Source: an uncultured Anaeroplasma sp.
GTDB lineage: Bacteria > Bacillota_I > Bacilli_A > Acholeplasmatales > Anaeroplasmataceae
Length of the DNA stretch: 64,000 nucleotides
Assembly: GCA_945919465.1 (NCBI GenBank)
Contig: CAMEJG010000003.1
Coordinates: forward strand, 31,399 to 95,398
Reading direction: 5' to 3'
This document shows positions 45,950 through 54,511 of the stretch, piece by piece. Every line of letters starts with the position of its first letter. The first letter of the stretch is position 1. The notes under the pieces were generated by a model. It saw only the letters and a program-made list of their open reading frames with translations. It did no database searches and was not told the DNA's origin. Position numbers and translations under genes: made by a program.

Positions 45950-47329
45950 TTATGCTGTTTTAAGGTTAGCGTGATTTTCCTTAATATATGCATAGAAGTC
46001 ACTTAATGCTTCTTCCTTAGAATTTAATTCACCCTTAAGATACTTAACATAAGAAGTTTGAAGACCTTCATTACAACTTTGATCATAATTAGTAATATTC
46101 TTGAACTTAATATTATCAGCCATTCCAACCCAAATCTTTGTATCATTTTGGCCACCTAAGAATAAGTTACCCTTCTTTTGAGCATCATATTCATTAGCTA
46201 CAGCCTCATTAACTGTCTTATTATTTGAGAATTGAGCTTCATTAACAACAAGCTTTCTACAAACATCATCATCATTTAAGAATGCATTCATAGTCTTAGC
46301 AACTAAAGTATCGTTATTTCCACCTTCAGCAGCAAGCATCCAAGTACCACCCCAGAAATATGCTTGAGGTCCTTGAACTACAGCCCAATCACCAAATGAA
46401 TTTGTTGCATCCTCTGGTTTACTTCCATCAGGTTCTTTATTAGCAGAACCACTACCCATTGCAGTACCCATACAGAAATTGTAATACCAAGCTGGACCAA
46501 ATGTACAGAATGCCTTACCATCCTTTGTGAATTCAGCAGTCTTTCCACCATCCCAAACACCTTCAGTTAAAGTATAACCATTATCAACATATCTCTTAGC
46601 TTGATCCATCCAAGTTTCAACAACTTGTGGAACAGAAATTACGTTATTATCATCAACCCACTTAGAAGCAGCATTATTAGAGAATACACGATAAGTATCA
46701 GCATAAGATGCTGTAATTAAATATCCCTTTTCCTTCATTTGTGCAGCTACTTGATCGAATTTTTCCCAAGAATCAAGTTTGCTTTGAACTTCAGTTGGGT
46801 CATCTGTACCTAAAACATCTTTAGCAATTGATCTACGATAAATTAAACCAGCTGGACAGCATTGGAAAGATGCACCCTTTACTACACCTTTACTATCAGA
46901 TGCTGCATCTACTGTATATTGATAAGCCTTAGAGAAATCAGTAACACCTATCTTAGTAACGTCTTTAGTCTTTGTAGTATCAGTATACTTTAAAATATAA
47001 TCTGCTTCAGCCAAGAACATATCTACTTTTTCTTCTTCTGAAGCACTTGCATTATTCTTTAATGCAACATCTAGTGCTTTTTGATATGCACCATTATCTG
47101 ATGTAACTTCAGTCCACTTTACAGGAACACCATCTAAATGGTGAGTTGCTTTTGGATCATCATTATTCTTCTCATCAGATACATACTTATTGAAGAATCC
47201 TTGGAATTCTTGATTCCAACAATAAATGTGGAAAACATCACTACTTCCACATGAAGCTAATGTAGCAGTTAACGCAACTGCACCTGTTAGAGCTAAAGCA
47301 GCCCCTAAAACTCTTTTTTTCATTTGCAT
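45950..47329 (-). CDS. Sugar-binding lipoprotein of an ABC importer (solute-binding protein)
   Basis: 459 residues. A lipoprotein signal (MKKRVLGAALALTGAVALTA, lipobox LASC) anchors it outside the membrane, where it captures the sugar. The mature part is a family-1 type binding protein (HIYCWNQEFQGFFNKYVSDE). The ATG at 47329 is 10 nt after AGGAGG, and the one two codons later is possible. First gene of the importer operon, with a LacI-type palindrome and cre-like sites upstream. Cello-oligosaccharide specificity is inferred from the linked GH94, GH1 and GH5 genes. Confidence 0.92.
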   Translation of the reverse strand: MQMKKRVLGAALALTGAVALTATLASCGSSDVFHIYCWNQEFQGFFNKYVSDEKNNDDPKATHHLDGVPVKWTEVTSDNGAYQKALDVALKNNASASEEEKVDMFLAEADYILKYTDTTKTKDVTKIGVTDFSKAYQYTVDAASDSKGVVKGASFQCCPAGLIYRRSIAKDVLGTDDPTEVQSKLDSWEKFDQVAAQMKEKGYLITASYADTYRVFSNNAASKWVDDNNVISVPQVVETWMDQAKRYVDNGYTLTEGVWDGGKTAEFTKDGKAFCTFGPAWYYNFCMGTAMGSGSANKEPDGSKPEDATNSFGDWAVVQGPQAYFWGGTWMLAAEGGNNDTLVAKTMNAFLNDDDVCRKLVVNEAQFSNNKTVNEAVANEYDAQKKGNLFLGGQNDTKIWVGMADNIKFKNITNYDQSCNEGLQTSYVKYLKGELNSKEEALSDFYAYIKENHANLKTA

Positions 47330-47362
47330 TTTCTTATTTCCTCCTAATTTTTGAAAAAAAGT

Positions 47363-47388
47363 TTTTTACTTAAACGTTTAAGTAAAAA
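47363..47388. promoter_or_regulatory. Perfect 26-bp LacI-type operator palindrome
   Basis: Central core CTTAAACGTTTAAG with perfect symmetry from 47363 to 47388. Half-sites match the 18-mers at 38983 and 40162. It lies in the leader between the promoter and the binding-protein ATG, suitable for a transcription roadblock. Confidence 0.85.
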
Positions 47389-47443
47389 TTCAATTTATCT
47401 ACCCAAAAACAGATAGATTTTTTTGACTTAATTAACAAGACAA

Positions 47444-47472
47444 ATTTTATATAGTTGAGAAATCGCTTACAA
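47444..47472 (-). promoter_or_regulatory. Promoter of the importer operon overlapping a cre-like site
   Basis: -35 TTGTAA (47472-47467), 17-nt spacer, -10 TAAAAT (47449-47444) on the minus strand. TTGTAAGCGATTTC at 47472-47459 fits the CcpA cre consensus closely, so carbon-catabolite repression is likely. Confidence 0.65.
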
Positions 47473-47498
47473 CCAATTTTAAATTAAAAACTCCATTT

Positions 47499-47609
47499 AT
47501 ATAAGCGTTTTCAAATTTGTCAAAGTATTTAAAGTCTTAAACTAATTTAATAATATCACTCTTCATTTAATTTGTAAATACTTTTTTTAAAAAACTTAAT
47601 CGTTTTCGA
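47499..47609 (-). promoter_or_regulatory. Further cre-like and operator-like sites upstream of the importer operon
   Basis: TATAAGCGTTTTCA at 47499-47512 is cre-like with one mismatch. ACTTAATCGTTTTCGA at 47594-47609 differs from the GH1/GH94 operator by one base over its shared part. The rest of the 525-bp gap between 47329 and 47855 is AT-rich, and I see no gene in it. Confidence 0.5.
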
Positions 47610-47854
47610 TGTTTTTTTTCAAATTTGGTAATATTTATGAAAATAGTTTAATAAAATGTCGTAATTAATAATGAGATATAAATATTTTTTTAAATCTGAT
47701 TAATTATCACCACTCATATTTAACACTCCAAACATTACTAAAAATATAATTTTTTAGTCGATTATATTTTAAACATTTTAAATAAAACATTTTGTCAAAA
47801 AATAAAATCACAATGAAAAATTCTATATAATAATATTGATAAAAAAATATGAAT

Positions 47855-49183
47855 TTAGAATAGATATTTATTTTTATATTTAAAAAAACAAATAAAAGAA
47901 ACTATTAAACCAATAACTTCTGCTACTGGTACAGATATCCAAATTCCTGCTTCATTAAATATAAGAGGCAATAATATTAATGATAAAGACAAAAATAAAA
48001 ATGTTCTTGAAAAGGAAATAATTCCTGAAATAATTCCATTACCAAGGGCGGTAAAGAAACTTGAAGCAAATACTGATATCCCAAAAATCAATAATGATGG
48101 TGCATAGTACTTATAATTACTTATTACAATATTATATACATTATCATTATTATTTGAAAATAAACTAGTTACTGGATATATTAAACCAAATGATGCTGTA
48201 AAAGCTATTACTGAAATACCAATTATAATCATTAAGCTTCTACTATAAATATATTTTAATTGATTCTTATCATTACATCCATACTTATATGATATTACAG
48301 GAGCTATTCCAGTAGAATACCCAAAATATATGGCAGAAATTAAAAATTGAAAATATAGAATAATTGTGATTGCAGAAACACCATCTTCAGAATAAAACTT
48401 CATGCATTGCATATTAAATAAAAATGTTGTAATTGCATTGGCTAAATTCGTGATCATTTCTGAAGAACCATTTAAGATAGCACTTCTTATATTTCTAAAA
48501 TCAATCTTAAATTTTACAAAATATAAAGTTCCTTTTCTATTAAAACTAAAATATATTAATCCTGTAACTGATGGCACCATACAAGCAATTACAGTACCTA
48601 ATGCAGCACCACTAATACCCATACTAAATAAATCTAAAAATACAAAATCTAATCCTATATTTGTAATACCTGCTAGAATAATCAAAAATAATCCTAATTT
48701 AGGACGACTGGCAGTAACAAAAAGAGTTTGAAAAGCATTTTGTAGAAAAATAAAAGGAAGCATTGAAAGATATATTCTAAAATATTCTAAAGCGAAAGGC
48801 TTTTGAAGATCACTAGCCCCTAATAAGTATACTATTTGTTCCTGAAATACCAATCCAATTAATAGCATTAATATGGCTACAAATATTTCAAATACTACAA
48901 ATAATGTAAATAATGATTTAGCCTTTTCATTTTCATTTTCTCCTAAATATCTTGCGACAATAGCACTACCTCCTGTTGCAATCATAATTGCTAAACCTAT
49001 ACATAAGCATTGAAATGGAAAAATTATATTTAATGCTCCTAATGCTAAAGTACCAACATAATTAGAAATAAATATTCCATCAATAATTGTATATAATGAA
49101 AAAAACATCATCATAATTACACTAGGGATAGTAAATTTAAGAATCTCCTTAATATTAAATTTTTTTGATAATGCCGTATCCAT
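47855..49183 (-). CDS. MATE-family multidrug efflux transporter
   Basis: 442 residues with about 12 hydrophobic segments in two homologous halves. The NorM/DinF-like pattern is seen in FTIPSVIMMMFFSLYTIIDG, ATGGSAIVARYLGE and NAFQTLFVTASRPKLG in the first half and GYSTGIAPVISYKYG in the second. Exports cationic compounds in exchange for Na+ or H+. GAGG lies before the ATG. Monocistronic. Substrate not predictable. Confidence 0.9.
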   Translation of the reverse strand: MDTALSKKFNIKEILKFTIPSVIMMMFFSLYTIIDGIFISNYVGTLALGALNIIFPFQCLCIGLAIMIATGGSAIVARYLGENENEKAKSLFTLFVVFEIFVAILMLLIGLVFQEQIVYLLGASDLQKPFALEYFRIYLSMLPFIFLQNAFQTLFVTASRPKLGLFLIILAGITNIGLDFVFLDLFSMGISGAALGTVIACMVPSVTGLIYFSFNRKGTLYFVKFKIDFRNIRSAILNGSSEMITNLANAITTFLFNMQCMKFYSEDGVSAITIILYFQFLISAIYFGYSTGIAPVISYKYGCNDKNQLKYIYSRSLMIIIGISVIAFTASFGLIYPVTSLFSNNNDNVYNIVISNYKYYAPSLLIFGISVFASSFFTALGNGIISGIISFSRTFLFLSLSLILLPLIFNEAGIWISVPVAEVIGLIVSFICFFKYKNKYLF

Positions 49184-49289
49184 AAAAAAACCTCAAATTC
49201 TAAATATAACCAATTATTAATATTATATGTTTATTATTTAATTATTATTCTATCATAATATATAAACAAAAGGAAGGCATACCTCCCTT

Positions 49290-49628
49290 TTACTCAATAC
49301 TATAGCTACCATTAAAATTATAAGCTTCAACAATTATAATATAATCTCCAGCTTCAAGTCCAACTTTAAAACTAGAGGTAGGTAAATCATTACTCTTATA
49401 AAAATATTCTTTTTTATCAATTGATGTAATATTTATAGAAATAATTCCATCATTTTTGTTTATTTCAATAGAAATTTCATCATTTGACTTTAATGAAATT
49501 TCTCTTTCTTCAATACCATTATATATAACTTCACCATTTATTATTGTAGTTGTCATATTTTTAGAATTATTACATGCAGAAAGTATAATAACAACTAAGA
49601 TGCTTAAAAATAGAAATAATTTTTTCAT
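49290..49628 (-). CDS. Small lipoprotein of unknown function
   Basis: 112 residues. Lipoprotein signal MKKLFLFLSILVVIILSAC with the lipobox cysteine at 19. The mature part is a short beta-rich domain (YNGIEEREISLKSNDEISIE) ending in a YNFNGSYSIE strand. Such domains resemble small beta-sandwiches, but no family is recognised. AAGGAGG precedes the ATG at 49628. The longer frame to 49685 is not supported. Confidence 0.75.
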   Translation of the reverse strand: MKKLFLFLSILVVIILSACNNSKNMTTTIINGEVIYNGIEEREISLKSNDEISIEINKNDGIISINITSIDKKEYFYKSNDLPTSSFKVGLEAGDYIIIVEAYNFNGSYSIE

Positions 49629-49813
49629 AACTAAACCTCCTTCTTTTGCTTGATATATTCTAGCACTAATGAAAATAAATGTCAAAATAATAATTAATGT
49701 AAATCATACTTGAAAAGTATTTATTTTAAGTCTATAATGGATATAAATGTGTTTGACTAATAAAATTATAATTAGACTTAATAGCATAAATATTATTTCG
49801 AAGAGGATTAATA

Positions 49814-50566
49814 ATGAAAAAACTACTACTAGAAAATAAAAAAAAGATTCTAAAAATATTATTCATTATAGTAAGCCTATTAATAATATCTTTAATTACA
49901 TTAATTATTTTAAGATGCTTCAATATTATTAATTTTGAAGGTGGTTTTAATTTCAATCAAGAATTATTTGGAGCGCTATCTAATACTTGGTATGGTTCAA
50001 TTATATTTGTACTACTTCAAACTGTACTAACTATTTTATTATGTATTGTGCCAGGAGTATCAATGGCATTTATAATTCTATCAACAACTATTTTTTCTAA
50101 TCCAGTACAAGCATTCTTTTTATCATTTGCAAGTGTAATGATTTCAAGCCTTTCAATGTATTTATTAGGAAGATTTGGTGGTTATAAACTTTGCACAAAA
50201 ATACTAGGCGAAAAGGAATGTGAAGAAGCTTCAGAATTGTTTAATAAATATGGAGCAATCTATTTTCCACTTATGATGTTATTTCCATTATTTCCAGATG
50301 ATGCTTTAGTAATGATTGCAGGAACCATTAAAATGCGTTTAAAATTCTTTATTCCTTCAATTATTATTGGTAGAGGTATCGGTATTGCAACAATAGTATT
50401 TGGATTAAAAATAATACCATTTGATTCATTTAATTCAATCTATGATTGGATTGTTTGTATTACAGTCTTTGCCTTCTGGATATTAATGGTATTCAAATTA
50501 GCTAATAAATTTAATAAATATTTAGAAAAACATCATCAAAAGAAAAAGGATGATGAAGAAAAATAG
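49814..50566 (+). CDS. TVP38/TMEM64 family (VTT/SNARE-associated domain) membrane protein
   Basis: 250 residues, about five or six membrane segments. The central domain has the family pattern: LCIVPGVSMAFIILSTTIFS, SMYLLGRFGGYKL, and FPLFPDDALVMIAGTIKMRL followed by the GRGIGI glycine motif. Members are DedA-like membrane proteins implicated in lipid handling or envelope homeostasis. AGAGG lies 7 nt before the ATG, and a strong terminator follows. Confidence 0.85.
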   Translation: MKKLLLENKKKILKILFIIVSLLIISLITLIILRCFNIINFEGGFNFNQELFGALSNTWYGSIIFVLLQTVLTILLCIVPGVSMAFIILSTTIFSNPVQAFFLSFASVMISSLSMYLLGRFGGYKLCTKILGEKECEEASELFNKYGAIYFPLMMLFPLFPDDALVMIAGTIKMRLKFFIPSIIIGRGIGIATIVFGLKIIPFDSFNSIYDWIVCITVFAFWILMVFKLANKFNKYLEKHHQKKKDDEEK

Positions 50567-50570
50567 GATC

Positions 50571-50608
50571 AAAGCTTTAATTAGGTAACTCTTAATTAAA
50601 GCTTTTTT
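50571..50608 (+). terminator. Terminator of the TVP38-type gene
   Basis: 13-bp stem 50571-50583/50593-50605 with six U. Confidence 0.9.
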
Positions 50609-50664
50609 AATATAATAATAATTCAGTATAATAACTAATACAACTATAATGTATTTAGAAAATG

Positions 50665-50819
50665 AAATTGAGTCATTTATAAGAAAATCCTTAATAGAAA
50701 ATTGAACCACTTATAAAAAAATATCCTTACTAATAGTAGTAAGGAATTAAAAGGAATGATAAATATCATAAATAATGAAGTGATAGTAAGATATCTAAGT
50801 GGTGAATCAAAAAGAGCAA
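50665..50819 (+). mobile_element. Remnant of an IS21-like insertion sequence end
   Basis: Two imperfect direct repeats (50665-50693 and 50698-50728, both starting AAATTGA and ending TCCTTA) look like the multiple terminal repeats of IS21 elements. An 8-bp hairpin (50725-50744) and an ATG at 50756 follow, the ATG beginning INNEVIVRYLSGESKRA. That resembles the start of an IstA transposase helix-turn-helix, but the frame stops within the 3' end of the convergent hydrolase gene. Only the left end remains. Confidence 0.4.
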
Positions 50820-50821
50820 AG

Positions 50822-51700
50822 TCACTTGCTCTCATTTATAAAAACTAATCTATTATCTTTAAAATAATTCTTTATTCTTTTGCAATTACTTAAATATGAT
50901 AAATAGCTTCTTACAGTTGATAGAATTAGCATATATTTATTATAAGAAATTCTTAAATTATAATAATTAAATATATGAGTTGCACATTCTGTACAGTTAT
51001 GTTCTTCTTTAAGAAAATCTAATAATACATTTTCTATTTCTAATATCTTATTCTTATTAAACTCTACTACTGGTTTTATATTAGTTGTAGCTTCACTATG
51101 TGATGGTACAACCATCTTACCATCTAAAGACTCTACAAAGTTTAATGAATTAAGGTATCCCTTTACATCATATATTAATAATATATGTGCTCTTTCTACT
51201 AAATCTATAGAGCCTAAGGTATCTGCTACAAAATACACATCATCCGGTGTTTTAATACCAACCATACCCCAGTGATGACCAGGTAAGTGAAACCATTCTA
51301 TACATAATGGTAATTCCTCCATACCATAGATTTCATCATTCATATCGATATGCATTAATTTTCCATCATATTCATCTAGTGGATATCCACCATATAAAAA
51401 ACCAATATCTAGCTTAGGATCTCTAAAAAAACCTCTTTCTACTTTAGATGTAATCATCTTACAGTGAGTTTTATTGTAAATATATTCCCAGCCACCTGCA
51501 TGATCAGCATGACAATGAGAAAATACTAAATACTTGATATTCATATTATTATTTTTTAAGGTTTCATAAATTTTAATACCATTTTCTTCTGTTCCGCAGT
51601 CAAATAATATAACATCATTATTATTTAATAAATATACACCACAATTTGTTGGTCCATCAATATAATAGGTATTTCCTTTTAGATGATGCAAATCAAACAT
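50822..51700 (-). CDS. Metallo-beta-lactamase-fold hydrolase
   Basis: 292 residues. The HxHxDH metal motif is in FSHCHADHAGGW, further ligands are in FHLPGHHWGMVG, FVADTLGS and VVPSHSE. The family covers glyoxalase II-like and other hydrolases. A C-terminal helical extension with a C-x-x-C motif (HNCTECATHIF) is like the winged-helix-type tails seen in some members. No signal peptide. GAGGAGA precedes the ATG. Substrate unknown. Confidence 0.88.
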   Translation of the reverse strand: MFDLHHLKGNTYYIDGPTNCGVYLLNNNDVILFDCGTEENGIKIYETLKNNNMNIKYLVFSHCHADHAGGWEYIYNKTHCKMITSKVERGFFRDPKLDIGFLYGGYPLDEYDGKLMHIDMNDEIYGMEELPLCIEWFHLPGHHWGMVGIKTPDDVYFVADTLGSIDLVERAHILLIYDVKGYLNSLNFVESLDGKMVVPSHSEATTNIKPVVEFNKNKILEIENVLLDFLKEEHNCTECATHIFNYYNLRISYNKYMLILSTVRSYLSYLSNCKRIKNYFKDNRLVFINESK

Positions 51701-51780
51701 AATACTCTCCTCATAATAAATAATTAATATAAAGACATTTTTAATTATATCATAATATTATTTTAAATAAGTTATTTTTA

Positions 51781-52434
51781 TTATATTTTTCTATTAGCAC
51801 CTATTTCAAAATGATATTTTATGATACCTAAATCTAATTTTGTATACATACCAATACCTGCTTTATATGTTACAGTATCATTATTGTATACAATTTTAAA
51901 TTTTTGTTGGTTCATTGCAGTAGGAGCTAACAAAGCTAATTCAACGCCATTTTTAAACCATTCTGGTGTATTAGTTGAAACATTACTTACTTCTTCAATA
52001 GTTTTAGATTTATGGTTTTTTCCTTTATTCTTACCATATCCTATTGAAATTACTACCACTAATTTTTCACCTTTATTTATTGTAAAAGCAGATGGTATTT
52101 TTTTATATGACATTGCTACCCAGCATGTATTTAAACCCAATTGTTGAGCTTTTAATACTAATTTTTCACCATAATAACCACATAATTCATCTAAATTTTT
52201 ACTTTTTTTACCAATTAATGCAATATAATTTTTAACATCAACAAATTTTCCATAATGAGCCATTAAACAATTAAAAGCCTTTGATTCATTTGTAATTAAC
52301 TGAATATTTAATCCACTTTCTTTATTACACTCTTCTATCTCTTTATTTAATTCAAATACTATTTTTTCATCGATTGGTTTATCATAATACTGACGTACAC
52401 TATGTCTTTCCTTAATTGCATCTATTATTTCCAT
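51781..52434 (-). CDS. Nitroreductase-family flavoprotein
   Basis: 217 residues. FMN-dependent nitroreductase/dehydrogenase fold. MEIIDAIKERHSVRQYYDKP contains the conserved RRSVR-like flavin contact, GLNTCWVAMSYKKIP the mid-region, and LALLAPTAMNQQKFKI the second flavin site, here in the C-terminal half. AGAGGAGA precedes the ATG. The 5' flank is the tail of a broken gene, which suggests this gene arrived in, or survived, a rearranged region. Confidence 0.85.
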   Translation of the reverse strand: MEIIDAIKERHSVRQYYDKPIDEKIVFELNKEIEECNKESGLNIQLITNESKAFNCLMAHYGKFVDVKNYIALIGKKSKNLDELCGYYGEKLVLKAQQLGLNTCWVAMSYKKIPSAFTINKGEKLVVVISIGYGKNKGKNHKSKTIEEVSNVSTNTPEWFKNGVELALLAPTAMNQQKFKIVYNNDTVTYKAGIGMYTKLDLGIIKYHFEIGANRKI

Positions 52435-52439
52435 TTACA

Positions 52440-52665
52440 TTCTCCTCTTATTCTCTTTCTTCGTTTCAAAACTTGAATGATTACCTTTGTATCTAATAAT
52501 TTAGAAATAAGTTTTGAAGCTCCAGAAGGCGACATTTTCAAAACATCTGTTATTTCTTTTCTGCCAAAGTATTCAAAATCTTTTAACAGTTATTTTCTAA
52601 AAAACTATAAATACCAATATTTTTTTCAACATGATCAATTAATTTATATTTGTGTTCGACTTTGC
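52440..52665 (-). pseudogene. C-terminal remnant of a winged-helix DNA-binding protein
   Basis: The minus strand shows two fragments in different frames: EHKYKLIDHVEKNIGIYSFL then a stop, and YFGRKEITDVLKMSPSGASK followed by LISKLLDTKVIIQVLKRRK. The second is a clear winged helix-turn-helix of the kind at the C-terminus of Fic-type or AlbA-domain ATP-binding regulators. At least one frameshift, one stop and no N-terminal domain: non-functional. Confidence 0.6.
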
Positions 52666-52687
52666 AATAAAACATAGATTTATCTTG

Positions 52688-53002
52688 CTATTCAAAATAC
52701 TCAATTTTTGTTACAACTACTTTATCCCACACTTCCTTAAGTGTAAACCTACCTTTAGAGCTAAAACGGAATAATTTATAATCTTCTTTGAATTTAAATG
52801 GAAAACTTACATCTTCACTATGATCTTTTGTTAATATACATGTAATTCTAAAATCAACAATTTTATTTACTGGATATCCTATTTTTTCTTTATAACGTCC
52901 AATGCTACAATTTCTATAATGATTATATCCTTCAATATAAAAATCAATTTGCTTGATTTTATCAGGATTATTGATTCCTTCTAAAAATTCATCATATGTC
53001 AT
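52688..53002 (-). CDS. Hypothetical protein
   Basis: 104 residues, not recognised. A mixed alpha/beta composition with aromatic clusters (FYIEGYNHYRN, RFSSKGRFTLKEVWDKVVV) suggests a small beta-rich domain. AAAGGAG lies 8 nt before the ATG. The start falls 6 nt after the upstream gene's stop, so the two probably form an operon. It lies in a region of broken genes. Confidence 0.65.
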   Translation of the reverse strand: MTYDEFLEGINNPDKIKQIDFYIEGYNHYRNCSIGRYKEKIGYPVNKIVDFRITCILTKDHSEDVSFPFKFKEDYKLFRFSSKGRFTLKEVWDKVVVTKIEYFE

Positions 53003-53007
53003 TTCAT

Positions 53008-53553
53008 TTACTCCTTTATGTTGAATTTAAACATTTTTTCAAAATCATTATAGCATTCATTGCATATCCAATGATAGTTATCTAAAGTGCAATAATGTTT
53101 TTTATCTTTGTTTTCTTCTACTTTTTTCCAACAAAAACTGCAATGTTCATGAAACATTTCTGGATCATCTAATGAGTTGATATGTTCTAAAGGAATAACT
53201 TCTTTTAACCTAGCAAACAATAAATATGCTTCTTGACCTGTAAGTCTCCAATCATCAGATTTTACTATATTAAAAATCATTTCAATAAACGTAAGAATAA
53301 GTGTATCTCTATTAACCTTTGTTACATCACCTAACAATGACATTGGATATGTATTATTATCAAATATTATTTCGCATCTATCAGTAATTATCTTAATATT
53401 CATTTTTCCAGAGCAAACAAATTTAATGATAGAATTACCAAAATGCTTATAATCCTTTTTGTATAAGACTAATTGATAACCACTATCAGCTATAATCTCA
53501 TTAATTCGTGATATCATCATTTGCTCATTTTTCTTTCTTTTGAATAAACACAT
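53008..53553 (-). CDS. Hypothetical protein with a C-terminal zinc-binding cysteine motif
   Basis: About 181 residues, not recognised. The N-terminal 120 residues are a mixed domain. The C-terminus has CSFCWKK, then HYCTLDNYHWICNECYNDF, giving two CxxC pairs plus an extra Cys and His, a likely structural zinc site. Starts with MCLFKRKK, a basic stretch. The GTG at 53562 lies in the GGTG ribosome-site area, so the ATG at 53553 was chosen. First gene of a pair with the 104-residue gene. Confidence 0.65.
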   Translation of the reverse strand: MCLFKRKKNEQMMISRINEIIADSGYQLVLYKKDYKHFGNSIIKFVCSGKMNIKIITDRCEIIFDNNTYPMSLLGDVTKVNRDTLILTFIEMIFNIVKSDDWRLTGQEAYLLFARLKEVIPLEHINSLDDPEMFHEHCSFCWKKVEENKDKKHYCTLDNYHWICNECYNDFEKMFKFNIKE

Positions 53554-53562
53554 AATAATCAC

Positions 53563-54285
53563 CGTTCCTTTGTATAATTATAACATAAAAGTCTTATTTA
53601 TACCATTAATATATAAATCGTTAAAAGGTTCTTAATCGTTAAAAAGTTAAAACTTCAAACGTGTTCGCTTATTATTTTAACATCAGTTTGTAAAACAGCG
53701 CCTTAAAAAGAAAAAAAAACCACATTGGGCAAATAAAAGGCATAACGGTGGGACTTGAACACCTTAAAAAAGAAAAAATCTCAACACATTTAATTGTATC
53801 AAGATTAGTAGTCTTATATTGCAAAGATGAAACATTTTAATACAAAATTTAAACACTCTATCGTTTTTTTAAAATACCTTATTTTAACAAAATAGAATGC
53901 ATCAAGATAAATAGGAATTTGTTGAGTTCTTTTTCATGAATTTGAAAAAGTCATTTCTATGCTTTATTTTTTCGCTCATTCAAACAAGATATCATCAAGT
54001 TTTGTAATCATATACTCCTGATTGAATATCGAGTTCTCACAATGTGCCTTTCCAAAAAAACAATAATTTTGACTATTCTTATTGTACGCTTTTTAAAAAA
54101 ATAAAAAACTGTACAATAATATAATTACATATTCATCATAATGCTTCTAATCGATATATTCTATTTTATTCTACTTCAAGACCAATTGTTTTTATTTAAT
54201 AACCTTTTAATATTCTATCCTAAAAACGATAATTTGTATACACAGCAGCAACAAAGAAATCAGCCCTTACGAATGATTCTTGATG
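53563..54285. other. AT-rich decayed intergenic stretch, possible tRNA 3' scar
   Basis: No intact gene. At 53738-53764 the minus strand reads GGTGTTCAAGTCCCACC followed by GTTATGCC, resembling a tRNA T-arm with a damaged stem, perhaps an attachment-site scar. A 9-bp inverted repeat TTATTGTAC/GTACAATAA lies at 54079-54087/54111-54119. AATCGTTAAAA occurs twice near 53620-53645. Short stop-ridden frames around 53.9-54.05 kb may be more of the recombinase remnant, but this is not secure. Confidence 0.4.
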
Positions 54286-54510
54286 TTATTTAATAACTTC
54301 ATAGCCATTCTTGAATTTAAAGGTTATTGTTTCATCTACGTGAGCTATTCATTCATCAATAAGTGTAAGACATAACTCATTAGACCATTCTAGTAAAACT
54401 GTATCAGCTTCTGTCATTTTCTGAAGGATAGCTTCCAGTTTTTTTTCTTGCCGTCTTTTGAAGTCTTTAATCTTCAAATAACTCTCATTATTTTCTCAAA
54501 TGATACCTTT
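54286..54510 (-). pseudogene. C-terminal remnant of a large serine recombinase
   Basis: Minus-strand frame reads YLKIKDFKRRQEKKLEAILQ, then MTEADTVLLEWSNELCLTLI, an in-frame TGA, and HVDETITFKFKNGYEVIK before a TAA at 54288-54286. This is the coiled-coil and beta-hairpin C-terminus typical of large serine recombinases and TnpX-like proteins. A second in-frame TGA lies upstream near 54495. The catalytic N-terminus is absent, so it is a relic of an integrated element. Confidence 0.55.
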
Positions 54511-54511
54511 C

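Noticed and set aside
48402..48731. 109-codon plus-strand frame
   Set aside because: Opposite-strand shadow of the MATE gene, with no ribosome site.
51821..52147. 108-codon plus-strand frame
   Set aside because: Opposite-strand shadow of the nitroreductase gene.
52477..52677. 66-codon plus-strand frame
   Set aside because: Antisense to the winged-helix remnant, which fits a known domain on the minus strand.
54286..54510. In-frame TGA codons in the recombinase remnant read as tryptophan (recoded genome)
   Set aside because: TGA serves as the natural stop of intact genes such as jetC and pyrB, and tryptophan is TGG throughout. The fragment is a pseudogene.
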